Shown here piece after piece: positions 17,612-26,083 of a DNA stretch of 64,000 nucleotides (positions are counted from its first letter, which is position 1; every line of letters begins with the position of its first letter). The notes under the pieces are model-generated. The model saw nothing but the letters and a program-made list of their open reading frames with translations, had not been told where the DNA came from and made no database searches. This stretch comes from Verrucomicrobiota bacterium (GTDB taxonomy: Bacteria > Verrucomicrobiota > Verrucomicrobiia > Opitutales > Opitutaceae), in NCBI GenBank assembly GCA_028293545.1, contig JAQGOP010000053.1, positions 186,001-250,000 on the forward strand, in the 5' to 3' direction. Made by a program: the position numbers and the translations under genes.

Positions 17612-18505
17612 ATGGGCTTCTTAGGATATAGCCGAGAGAGCGGTGCCATCTATGTCGGAGAAAGCACCTCTTTCGGCTATCGGACGCCGCAGGATCCCTT
17701 CCTGACGCCCTTCCGTTTGAGCCGCAACGGGGAGATCCGGGCGGACGAAGCCAATGATATGACGTTTCATTTAGCGAAACGGGTATTCCGGGAAATTTAT
17801 TTCGACCCCGTGACCCGGGTGCGGCGGGGCGACGTCTTCCTGATGGAAGGCAATCAGCCGGGGCGTTGGCTCGCGCAAGATCCCTATCGGAAGGATTTGG
17901 GCAACGCGTTCAAGGCGGAGGGGAGTCGCTATCACCTCGAGTTGATCACTTATCAGCACGATCGCCTCGCGGAGCTTGCGCATCAGCTGGGTAAGCCTGC
18001 GTGTCCGCGCGTGATCCTCGGCCGAGCGGACTATTCGACGTTCTGGAAAATCATCAGCGTGGAGGCATCGGTGAGCAATGCGCCGGTGCTTACGTTGAAA
18101 GCCGAGCAATACTTTGGGGACATGCCGGAAATTATTTCCCGAAATGTCCCCGAGCGCATTCGACCGAACCTGGAAACGTTGCTCGATGACATTGGCTCCA
18201 GCATCCATCGCCTGAGTCCCGTGGCCGTCATTGACCGCTGTCGCGACTGCCTGTCCTTAATCTTTGGTGAGATGGTCCAGCAGCCCGGCGCCGATTTGGG
18301 CGCGGCGATCGCCGCCTGGGTCAAGCTCAAGGAAGGCAAGGAGGACGTACGCAGCCGTTGTGGTTGGATCGTCGCTCGATTCCATTCGCGAGGAAAACCG
18401 AACGAACAATTGGTGAAGAAGCTGCGGCCCCTGACGGAAAGCGACGCGCAAATGGCGGTGCGGTGCCTATGGACCGTGCTCGTGGAGTTCGGCTGGGCTC
18501 GCTGA
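17612..18505 (+). CDS. Uncharacterised 297-residue island protein
   Basis: I do not recognise the family. The N-terminal third is mixed ('GAIYVGESTSFGYRTPQDPF', 'FHLAKRVFREIYFDPVTRVRRGDVFLMEGNQPGRWLAQDPYR'). The middle contains 'PRVILGRADYSTFWKIISVEASV', and the C-terminal 100 residues are helical. No membrane segment, signal peptide or catalytic motif is evident. It is 152 bases downstream of the ParB-like gene and ends at the second copy of the 106 bp repeat, so it is the last gene of that bracketed group. Codon use looks like its neighbours. Confidence 0.55.
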   Translation: MGFLGYSRESGAIYVGESTSFGYRTPQDPFLTPFRLSRNGEIRADEANDMTFHLAKRVFREIYFDPVTRVRRGDVFLMEGNQPGRWLAQDPYRKDLGNAFKAEGSRYHLELITYQHDRLAELAHQLGKPACPRVILGRADYSTFWKIISVEASVSNAPVLTLKAEQYFGDMPEIISRNVPERIRPNLETLLDDIGSSIHRLSPVAVIDRCRDCLSLIFGEMVQQPGADLGAAIAAWVKLKEGKEDVRSRCGWIVARFHSRGKPNEQLVKKLRPLTESDAQMAVRCLWTVLVEFGWAR

Positions 18506-18537
18506 TCAACGTCATCTCCGCTGCAAGGGGTTCGAAA

Positions 18538-18643
18538 CCGTTCCGCTCCGTGTCGAGGGGGTATGGGTCGCCTCCGCAGGAAGTGCAGCGCCCGTGGTTT
18601 CGCACCCGCCGTTCGGAGCCTGGCGCTCCCCCGAAGCAAGGAC
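18538..18643. repeat. ~106 bp direct repeat, copy 2
   Basis: This is the second, same-orientation copy of the 14534 repeat, from TTCCGCTCCGTGTCGAGGGG to CCGAAGCAAGGAC. It fills part of the 304-base gap 18506-18809. The rest of that gap is GC-rich and carries no gene that I can support. It sits 33 bases after the stop of the preceding gene, a location much like that of copy 1. Confidence 0.6.
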
Positions 18644-18809
18644 GCGAGGCTCGGCCCCGAGCCTCGACCCCTCCTCAAAGCCGCCGCAGCCGAGAGAGTC
18701 CTAGAGGGAAGGGGGCGGCAACTAGCTCCCGTGGAGACCCGGGATGCGGCCTCCTACGGTGCTGCTCGACGGTTGACCGCTACTCCCTTACTTGAGTCCA
18801 TAGCTATCG

Positions 18810-19610
18810 ATGGATTCGCCAGCAGCGATTTTCTTTTCTTGGCAATCGGACACCGCGAAAGAGACGAATCATCGCGCCTTCATTCGCCGGTGCTTGGAGT
18901 TGGCCACCAAGGAATTGAATGCCTCCGTCGAGATCGACGATGCCCTGCGGGTCGACGCAGGGATGGAAGGGATTCCTGGCACGCCAGAAGTCGCCGCCGC
19001 CATCTTCGAGAAGATTGCAGCCGCTTCCTTCTTTGTCGCGGACGTCACGCTGGTCGCCACGGGTAATTTTTCTCCGGAACGCCGCCAGCCAAATTCGAAC
19101 GTGTCCATCGAAATGGGTTTTGCCGCTGGGGTACTGGGATGGGACCGGGTCATCTGCATTATGGACGCGGCCTACGGGAAGCCGGAGCATCTCCCGTTCG
19201 ACCACCGCAATCGTCGTTTTCCTATTACGTACTCGAGTCGGGACGAGCCCGCCCCGGCCAAGCTTAAACTCACTAAAGCCCTCACCTCCGCGCTCGCCTT
19301 GGCCGAAACGCACGAGCTCAACAAGGTGGGTCGCGCAATTCGTCGGCTGGACGTGAATGCGCTTCGCTTGATCGCCGACTTTGGCCGCGAGGAATACTTT
19401 TCCGATCCGACCGGTTCAGGCAATCAAGTGGACTTGTACTATCAAAAAATCTTTCCCGTCGGCATCCCGCGTCTCCTCGACCTCGGCCTAATTTACGCCG
19501 ACGCGCAGCCCGCGACTAAGCTCTACGCCTACCATTGGACCTATCTCGGGAAGAAGGTCGTCCAGAAGTTGGATTTTCCGATTCAAGAGCCTGGTATCCT
19601 CTTCCTCTGA
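18810..19610 (+). CDS. TIR-like / nucleotide-hydrolase-fold protein
   Basis: This is a 266-residue protein. The first 160 residues follow a widespread defence-island pattern: 'AAIFFSWQSDTAKETNHRAFIRRCLE', 'DAGMEGIPGTPEVAAAIFEKIAAASFFVADVTLV', 'RQPNSNVSIEMGFAAGVLGWDRVICIMDAAYG' and 'LPFDHRNRRFPITY'. This is the flavodoxin-like TIR / deoxyribosyltransferase-like arrangement, with a conserved Glu in 'NVSIEMG'. Such proteins are predicted NAD+- or nucleotide-degrading effectors. The C-terminal 100 residues contain a helix-rich region that may be the sensor. It is convergent with the next gene, 9 bases apart. Confidence 0.7.
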   Translation: MDSPAAIFFSWQSDTAKETNHRAFIRRCLELATKELNASVEIDDALRVDAGMEGIPGTPEVAAAIFEKIAAASFFVADVTLVATGNFSPERRQPNSNVSIEMGFAAGVLGWDRVICIMDAAYGKPEHLPFDHRNRRFPITYSSRDEPAPAKLKLTKALTSALALAETHELNKVGRAIRRLDVNALRLIADFGREEYFSDPTGSGNQVDLYYQKIFPVGIPRLLDLGLIYADAQPATKLYAYHWTYLGKKVVQKLDFPIQEPGILFL

Positions 19611-19619
19611 GCGATCCAC

Positions 19620-21779
19620 TCACGTTCGCTTTTCGTCTTCGGGGTTCTCGCTCTGAGCTTCCAATAAATCCATCATCGCTTGGAAATCCTGAAAGCCTTT
19701 GACGACCGATTGGGCCTCCTCAGCGGCCAGCCCGATCGTCTCCAGGATTTGAGCAGCCGTCACCGGCTCCGATTCCCACTCGGGAATGACTAGACCTGAC
19801 CGATAACTGGTCTCACGAAAGTTCGCGCCCACGACCCGTCCGACCCGCGCTATTCTCGTTGCCGTGGGGCTCGTCAACTCGCGCAAAAAATCTTGCACGG
19901 TCGGTTGGCTTCCCGCCCACAATTTTATGCGATGGCGCCGAGTGACAGTTCGACCGTTTTTCAAAGTTCGGGGAGCCTCAATCGAGATGTGCCCGTCGAT
20001 AAAAAAGCGGGCAAGCGACGACGCGTCGTACGAGTAAACATCGTAGCCCGGCAACATGCGTCCCAGCGCCCATGGCGTCGCATACAGAACGCACCCGATT
20101 ACCCGATCCCATACCACTGTCTCGCCAAACGCCCGCCGCACAATTTCTGGATCGGCTAAAAAATGAGTAATATTGCGAACGACCTGGAGGCTCGCTCCCA
20201 AAAAATCCTCGCAGAAGTGCGACAGAGTCGGGAGGTACCCGAAGGGCAGCCCTCGATTCTTGCATTCAACGAGGATCAGCGTGCGCTCCCAGATGACCGC
20301 CGCGTCGCAGTCGTACGACGTCCCGTCCACCTTGTAGGCGATGGATTTGACGGGGAGATCCAGCCGTTGAAAAAGGCCCCGCACCGCGTCTTCGAATCTC
20401 TCGCCGCGTTTCGAAAGAGCGGCCTTAAACCGGGACACCCGCGACATCACAATCGTCGAGAGCACGGGACTGCGGTAACCGGGTGCAAAGAAGAGGAGTT
20501 CGTCGCCCTTCATTCGGACAAACGGCTCGTCCATCAGATCACGAGAACCCTTGGCGAAGGTCGTATGCTTTAAGAAGCGCTCCGCCCATTCCCGTTTCAT
20601 TCCCACCGACTGGAGGCCTTCGAAAACTTGGGTCCGTGACAAAATCACAGTCTCAAGGATCGGCGTTCCGTCCCGAGTCTGCGCGCAATACCGGCTCACA
20701 TACGCATAACCCCGGAGCCACGCCTTGACCGGCAAGTCACCAACGTGCTCGGCCTCTTCCGCCATGGGTAAGAACAGCGTGTCGCTCAAGTACTCGTACG
20801 CGACTGCTTCCTCCGCCGAGATGAAATTGTCCGGACCCGGCAGCCCCAGGGTGGGATCATTCGGGAGCTTGTACGCATCTGCAGCCTTCGGTTCGAGCAG
20901 CCTCAGCCGCTGCAGGTTCGCTACAAATCTCTGCTCCATTCGGAGAACGGCTAAAAAATCGCTCAGCTCCCAGTGGGTGGGCGGACCAAATTCTAGGACG
21001 TCAAAGAGAATAGGTTCAGGATGATTCGCAAACTTCAGATCCTGCTGCTTGCGCTCGACCGTCGCGCCGAAGTACCGAACCCGTTGCCATCCTTTCTCCA
21101 AATCCTGCCAGGCCAGGCTAAGATCGTGGAGTCGACTCGCCTCATTCATGATGGCCAGGTCCACCGCCACGCGCTGCGGGATGACAAGCTCGCCCGTCGC
21201 GGCCTCAAACCAACGATGCTCGTAACCCAGCATCGCTAAAATCGAACCCACGACCTCGGTCGCTCCCCAGACCACGCCGTCGACGCTCACGTTCGGCCCG
21301 GTCTCATTTTCAATTGTCGGACGCCTAAATCCTAGGGTCGAGCCCGTCGCCGGCCGCTGCTCCTCCATTTGCCGGAGCGCCTGCCGGATTGCCGCCGAGC
21401 CAAATTCCACGGCGGCCCACACCTGCACTTCCACGGGTGATTGAGAGATGGGGAGCCCTTTCAACGAATGAAGGATTTCGTGGTAGGAAGATTGGACTAA
21501 CGTCGCCTGTTTCAGATGGTCGACCAACGCCGCAATCGCTTCCGGAAAACCTTTGATGTAGTCGTGGACCACGTCGGCCACGCGCGCTCTTCGCTTGTAA
21601 GCCGACGCGTCGGGATGACGGACGACGGCGCAGCCGCAACGGGCCAATTCGGCGACGCAGGAATTCGCATCGAGCGCGTCGGGAGCCTGTTCCCGCCCCA
21701 GGATTTTTTGAACCCGGTCGGCGTCTAATTTGAGCAGCGCCTGTTTCAGCTGCTCTCGATTGAAGCCAGGTTTGTCCAC
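19620..21779 (-). CDS. Large protein with C-terminal PD-(D/E)XK nuclease-like domain
   Basis: This is a 719-residue protein. The N-terminal 450 residues are mainly helical and unrecognised. A nuclease core follows: 'RGERFEDAVRGLFQRL', then 'YKVDGTSYDCDAAVIWERTLILVECKNRGLPFG', which gives Asp and Glu-x-Lys (ECKN) in the canonical PD-(D/E)XK spacing. The overall plan resembles the protein at 12752-14560 (long helical part, late nuclease core), but the sequences are not obviously related. It is the second gene of a minus-strand pair with a GIY-YIG gene, 15 bases apart. A restriction-type defence role is plausible; what triggers it is unknown. Confidence 0.7.
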   Translation of the reverse strand: MDKPGFNREQLKQALLKLDADRVQKILGREQAPDALDANSCVAELARCGCAVVRHPDASAYKRRARVADVVHDYIKGFPEAIAALVDHLKQATLVQSSYHEILHSLKGLPISQSPVEVQVWAAVEFGSAAIRQALRQMEEQRPATGSTLGFRRPTIENETGPNVSVDGVVWGATEVVGSILAMLGYEHRWFEAATGELVIPQRVAVDLAIMNEASRLHDLSLAWQDLEKGWQRVRYFGATVERKQQDLKFANHPEPILFDVLEFGPPTHWELSDFLAVLRMEQRFVANLQRLRLLEPKAADAYKLPNDPTLGLPGPDNFISAEEAVAYEYLSDTLFLPMAEEAEHVGDLPVKAWLRGYAYVSRYCAQTRDGTPILETVILSRTQVFEGLQSVGMKREWAERFLKHTTFAKGSRDLMDEPFVRMKGDELLFFAPGYRSPVLSTIVMSRVSRFKAALSKRGERFEDAVRGLFQRLDLPVKSIAYKVDGTSYDCDAAVIWERTLILVECKNRGLPFGYLPTLSHFCEDFLGASLQVVRNITHFLADPEIVRRAFGETVVWDRVIGCVLYATPWALGRMLPGYDVYSYDASSLARFFIDGHISIEAPRTLKNGRTVTRRHRIKLWAGSQPTVQDFLRELTSPTATRIARVGRVVGANFRETSYRSGLVIPEWESEPVTAAQILETIGLAAEEAQSVVKGFQDFQAMMDLLEAQSENPEDEKRT

Positions 21780-21794
21780 GGAGCACGCCTTTGC

Positions 21795-22610
21795 TCAATT
21801 GGAGTTGTAGCCGAACCCCCGCGACTTGAGCGCATTTTTCCAATGCGATTCACGCGTCAGCACTTTTTCCTTCGGCTCCATCACGTCGCAGATTTCCAAA
21901 ATCGAAAATTGAAAATGCGTGACCCGCTCCAGACCCACCTCTGCGACCAGAGCCTTGAGCTCCACATTGCCCCCGTGCTGGGAAGCGACATAGCCCGCCC
22001 AACGTCCCCAGATGCCTTCGATGCCGTAGGCACTCCCCACGTAATGTTTGCCGTTCAACGTGTCGGTCAAGAGATACACCCCCGCGACGCTTTTTAAGGC
22101 CCCGCGCCACGACGCCGTGCCCTGAGTCACGATCCGCTTCAGTTGTGCGAACGACAGCAGGACCGACGAAAACCCGGGGAATTCGGCCAAGGTCATCTTC
22201 TCCGGCAATATTTCCGCGATCGTCAATTGGTCGCCAAATTTCTTGCCTAGAAGATAAGGCGCCCGAAACAACTTTCCGTAGCGGACGATCACTCGGCCAG
22301 CCAGGTGCTCGAGGCCCGTCACCTCGGTCGTCGAATACCCCCACCACGACTTCGTCCCGTCGGTTTTCCGTTCGGCGCCTTCAATCTTCCACACACCTGC
22401 AAACAGCCATCGCGGCGCATCGAGCGCGATCAGCGAGACGACATGATCGCAGGGAAAATTCTTCCGGGTCTGGTACTCCTGCCATTCCTTAAAGGTGCCG
22501 TCGAGATACGCCGCGAGCGGCGGAAACTTCGGATGCTTGGCGAAGTGAATCTTGAAATTCCCCAGCTCCACGTGAGCAAGGCGGATCAGGTCACAGAGGC
22601 GTAGGTCCAT
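21795..22610 (-). CDS. GIY-YIG nuclease-domain protein with N-terminal extension
   Basis: This is a 271-residue protein. The GIY-YIG core is in the C-terminal third: 'VAGVYLLTDTLNGKHYVGSAYGIEGIWGRWAGYV', with Tyr in both signature strands and an Arg in 'GRWAGY'; a Glu occurs further on. The N-terminal 170 residues form an unrecognised domain ('RWLFAGVWKIEG', 'GRVIVRYGKLFRAPYLLG'), possibly for target recognition. It leads the minus-strand pair with the PD-(D/E)XK gene; two different nuclease folds in one operon would be unusual for simple restriction. The start is the ATG at 22610, divergent from the type I operon. Confidence 0.78.
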   Translation of the reverse strand: MDLRLCDLIRLAHVELGNFKIHFAKHPKFPPLAAYLDGTFKEWQEYQTRKNFPCDHVVSLIALDAPRWLFAGVWKIEGAERKTDGTKSWWGYSTTEVTGLEHLAGRVIVRYGKLFRAPYLLGKKFGDQLTIAEILPEKMTLAEFPGFSSVLLSFAQLKRIVTQGTASWRGALKSVAGVYLLTDTLNGKHYVGSAYGIEGIWGRWAGYVASQHGGNVELKALVAEVGLERVTHFQFSILEICDVMEPKEKVLTRESHWKNALKSRGFGYNSN

Positions 22611-22847
22611 GGGGCGGGGTGGGGCGAACTTGGCAAAAGCCGTGATTCCCGCGAGGGCACAAGCGCGAGAGACGCTTTAGCAAAGTCAGGTCCTACACTC
22701 CTGCCTAGGATAATCCGAGCGACAGTCGCCAAGGTCTTGCGATTTTGTCCCGGCGACCCAAAAAAAGGAGCAGGTCAGCGCCCTTTTTCGAACGTTCGCT
22801 TCGGCAAGTGTCGCCAACTCTGATTCGATTCCTCACCGTCCATTCGA
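22611..22847. promoter_or_regulatory. Divergent promoter region between GIY-YIG pair and type I operon
   Basis: These 237 bases separate two divergent operons and must contain both promoters. I cannot assign -35/-10 boxes with confidence. CCAAAAAAAGGAGCAGG at about 22759 looks like a ribosome binding site but is too far upstream of the hsdM ATG (22848) to serve it. That ATG itself has no strong Shine-Dalgarno sequence. Confidence 0.35.
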
Positions 22848-24839
22848 ATGGCTGCTCCACAAGATCACTCCAACCTCATTTGGCAGATCGCCGACCTTCT
22901 GCGCGGCCCTTATCGGCCGCCCCAATACGAGCGAGTGATGCTCCCCCTGACGGTGCTGCGGCGGTTCGACTGTGTGCTTGCCTCCACGAAGGAGAAAGTC
23001 CTCGCGGACTACGCCAAGCGCAAAGGCGGCAAGCTCAATGACGATGCACTCGATCGGTATCTGAACAAGGCGGCCGGGCAGCGCTTCCATAATCACTCCC
23101 CTCTGAATTTTGCGAAGTTGAGAGACGATCCCGACCACATCGAAAAGCACCTAGTCAGTTACATCAAAGGATTCTCATCCAATGTCCGGACGATTTTCGA
23201 ATACTTCGAATTCGAGAGCGAGATCGAGAAGATGCGCGAGGCGGATATTCTCTACCTCGTCGTGTCGAAATTTGCCGAGGTCGATCTGCACCCGGACAGG
23301 GTGCCGAATCCGCAAATGGGTTTGATTTTCGAGAACCTGATTCGCCGATTCAATGAATTGGCGAATGAAACCGCGGGCGACCACTTCACGCCTCGAGAGG
23401 TCATCCGACTGATGGTCCATATCCTGTTTTCGCATGATGACCACCTTTTGGCGACGCGTGATACGGTGCGAAAGTTGCTCGATCCCGCTTGCGGTACGGG
23501 AGGGATGTTAGCGGAGGCACAGACCTATTTGCGAGAGCATCACCAAGGGGCCAGGCTCTTCACTTACGGTCAGGACTATAACAAGCGAGCCTTTGCCACA
23601 GCCGCGTCCGACATGCTGATGAAGGAAGTCGATCAAAACGCTGCGTTAGATACTGTGCGCTTTGGCGACATTTTCACGGAAGACCGGTTTCCCAATGATA
23701 AATTCGATTATCTCTTGGCGAACCCTCCGTTCGGCGTGGACTGGAAAAAGCAGTTTCGGGTGGTTGACGACGAACACCGGCGCTTAGGGTTTCAGGGCCG
23801 GTTTGGAGCGGGCCTACCGCGAGTCAATGATGGCTCGTTCTTATTCCTGCAGCACATGGTGTCGAAATTCGAGCCCGTGAGCCCCACGGAGCACAAGATC
23901 GGATCGCGTCTTGCGCTCGTTTTTAGCGGTTCCCCTCTCTTTTCTGGCGGAGCCGGCAGCGGTGAAAGCGAAATCAGGCGTTGGATCATCGAGCAGGATT
24001 GGCTGGAAGCGATCGTGGCGCTCCCCGAACAAATGTTCTATAATACCGGCATCGGGACCTACATTTGGATCGTCACGAACCGCAAGGAGAGGCGCCGCAA
24101 AGGCAAGGTTCAGTTGGTGGATGCCCGCGATTATTTCATTCCAATGGAGCGTAGTCTGGGAGACAAGCGGCGCAAAATCGGAGAAGGACGAGATGGAGAG
24201 CCGGACCAGATCAGCGAAATCGTAAGACTCTACCACAGCCCCCAGTCGACCAAGTTGACCAAGCTCCTGGACAACGCCGACTTTGGTTATACCCGGGTGG
24301 TGATCGAGCGCCCGTTGCGGCTCAGTTACCAAATGACGGTCGAGCGGAAAACGCGTTTTCTGGATGCCTGCCCGCACCTTTTAGAAGACGTTCAAGCGGT
24401 TGACGCCGAAATTGGTCGCGAGCTCCTCTCTGACTGGAATGTAATTAAGGACCGGTTCGAGCAAACCTTGGAACGGCGCAAATCTAAATGGAAAACGAGT
24501 GAGATTCAGCTGTTCAGGAACGTATTCACCCAGCCAGATCCTGCGGCCGCAGCTGTGAACGAAGACGTTGGCCCGACGAAATTCGAAGCTGATCCAGCGT
24601 TGCGCGATTATGAAAACGTTCCGCTTACCGAGAAGATCGAAAACTACTTCACGCGAGAGGTCGCTCCTAATCTCCCAGACGCGTGGATGAACCGCGCGAA
24701 AGATACCGTCGGTTACGAAATCAGTTTTAATCGATATTTCTACAATCCTCCTTCGACGCGTCCCTTGGCCAAAATAGATGAAGATCTAAAAAAGGCCCAG
24801 GAAGAGTTCATGCGCCATTTGAAGGAGATCATTTCGTGA
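22848..24839 (+). CDS. hsdM: Type I restriction-modification methyltransferase subunit
   Basis: This is a 663-residue N6-adenine methyltransferase subunit. An N-terminal HsdM-specific helical domain ('LIWQIADLLRGPYRPPQYERVMLPLTVLRR') is followed by the SAM-binding motif 'LDPACGTGGML' near residue 211. The catalytic 'NPPFGVDW' lies near residue 290. It works with HsdS to methylate and with HsdR to cleave unmethylated invading DNA. The stop overlaps the hsdS start (GTGA at 24836). The C-terminal 150 residues are longer than in the classic E. coli subunit, as is common in this branch. It is the first gene of a six-gene operon. Confidence 0.95.
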   Translation: MAAPQDHSNLIWQIADLLRGPYRPPQYERVMLPLTVLRRFDCVLASTKEKVLADYAKRKGGKLNDDALDRYLNKAAGQRFHNHSPLNFAKLRDDPDHIEKHLVSYIKGFSSNVRTIFEYFEFESEIEKMREADILYLVVSKFAEVDLHPDRVPNPQMGLIFENLIRRFNELANETAGDHFTPREVIRLMVHILFSHDDHLLATRDTVRKLLDPACGTGGMLAEAQTYLREHHQGARLFTYGQDYNKRAFATAASDMLMKEVDQNAALDTVRFGDIFTEDRFPNDKFDYLLANPPFGVDWKKQFRVVDDEHRRLGFQGRFGAGLPRVNDGSFLFLQHMVSKFEPVSPTEHKIGSRLALVFSGSPLFSGGAGSGESEIRRWIIEQDWLEAIVALPEQMFYNTGIGTYIWIVTNRKERRRKGKVQLVDARDYFIPMERSLGDKRRKIGEGRDGEPDQISEIVRLYHSPQSTKLTKLLDNADFGYTRVVIERPLRLSYQMTVERKTRFLDACPHLLEDVQAVDAEIGRELLSDWNVIKDRFEQTLERRKSKWKTSEIQLFRNVFTQPDPAAAAVNEDVGPTKFEADPALRDYENVPLTEKIENYFTREVAPNLPDAWMNRAKDTVGYEISFNRYFYNPPSTRPLAKIDEDLKKAQEEFMRHLKEIIS

Positions 24840-26083
24840 AGCGTCCCACGCACAGAGCTTGGCCCACGGTGCGGCTAAAATATGTGGCGAGTATGAACGA
24901 CGAGGCCTTGGGCGAGGACACCCCGCCTGGTTTCGAGCTGGAGTACGTCGATATCGGAAATGTTGATTCTGAGGGACGGATTGGTACGGTCGCCAAATAT
25001 CGTTTTGAGGACGCTCCGAGTCGGGCACGACGAAAAGTGAGAAATGGCGACGTCATCATTTCAACCGTAAGAACCTACCTTCAGGCCATCGCGACCATTA
25101 AAGAGCCGACGGAGAATCTTATCGTCTCTACGGGCTTCGCTGTAGTTCGCCCGAAATCGGGTGCGCTTCTCTCAAGCTATTGCCAATTTGCCCTCCGGGA
25201 GCAGAGCTTTTTGGTTGAGATGATCAAACGCTCGGTGGGCATCAGTTATCCCACCATAAATATCTCGGATTTGGGCGATATTCGAATTGCTCTCCCGCCG
25301 CTCGAGGATCAGCGCAGTATCGCCCGTTTTCTCACGCGTGAAATCGCTGCGATCGATCGCTTGATCGCTGAAAAAGGAGCATTGAAGGACCTCCTTACGG
25401 AAAAACGAAAAGCGTTCGCAATGCACGCGGTGCAGGGCGGGGTTTGCTGCGGGCCGGCTCAAAAGGAGACTTGGTTTGGCATGGTCCCTAACCACTGGAA
25501 ATTGCGGCGCGCCGCTTACCTTTTCACCGAGCGCGACGAACGCAACGAACCGACGCTGCCGTTAATGGAGGTTTCAATCAACCACGGGGTGGTGGTGCGT
25601 CAGTATTCCGAAGACAAAATTGAGGGCACGGCTGCCGATTTCAATTCGTACAAGGTCGCGCGCCAGGGCGATATTGTGTTCAACAAAATGCGGATGTGGC
25701 AGGGGGCTGTCGGAGTTGCCCCGGTCGACGGGCTCACAAGCCCGGACTATGTGGTGGCCGTGCCTTCAGACGAGATCTTGCCCGAATTCGCCGGTCAGCT
25801 TTTTCGCACCGAACGGTTTAGCGCCGAATGTGCCCGTCGATCCAACGGAATTACTTGGGATCGTCTTCGACTCTACTGGGAAGGTTTTCGGGAGATTTTA
25901 ATCCCGGTGCCAACCATTGCGGAACAGCGTGCGATTGTCCGTCAAATCAACGTCGAAGCCAATAAGATCGATAAATTGTGGCAGTCGTCGAACGACACGG
26001 TCGTGCTGCTCCGCGAACGCCGGCGAGCGCTGATTTCGGAAGCCGTGAACGGAAAACTCGACGTGTCGCTGCATGAAAATTAA
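24836..26083 (+). CDS. hsdS: Type I restriction-modification specificity subunit
   Basis: This 415-residue protein starts at GTG 24836. It has two target-recognition domains, each ending in a conserved coiled-coil segment: 'LPPLEDQRSIARFLTREIAAIDRLIAEK' near residue 155 and 'PVPTIAEQRAIVRQINVEANKIDKLWQ' near residue 360. The two domains define the two halves of the bipartite recognition site. The start overlaps hsdM and the last 11 bases overlap the ATPase gene, so it is tightly coupled on both sides. Which sequence it recognises cannot be told here. Confidence 0.93.
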   Translation: MKRPTHRAWPTVRLKYVASMNDEALGEDTPPGFELEYVDIGNVDSEGRIGTVAKYRFEDAPSRARRKVRNGDVIISTVRTYLQAIATIKEPTENLIVSTGFAVVRPKSGALLSSYCQFALREQSFLVEMIKRSVGISYPTINISDLGDIRIALPPLEDQRSIARFLTREIAAIDRLIAEKGALKDLLTEKRKAFAMHAVQGGVCCGPAQKETWFGMVPNHWKLRRAAYLFTERDERNEPTLPLMEVSINHGVVVRQYSEDKIEGTAADFNSYKVARQGDIVFNKMRMWQGAVGVAPVDGLTSPDYVVAVPSDEILPEFAGQLFRTERFSAECARRSNGITWDRLRLYWEGFREILIPVPTIAEQRAIVRQINVEANKIDKLWQSSNDTVVLLRERRRALISEAVNGKLDVSLHEN

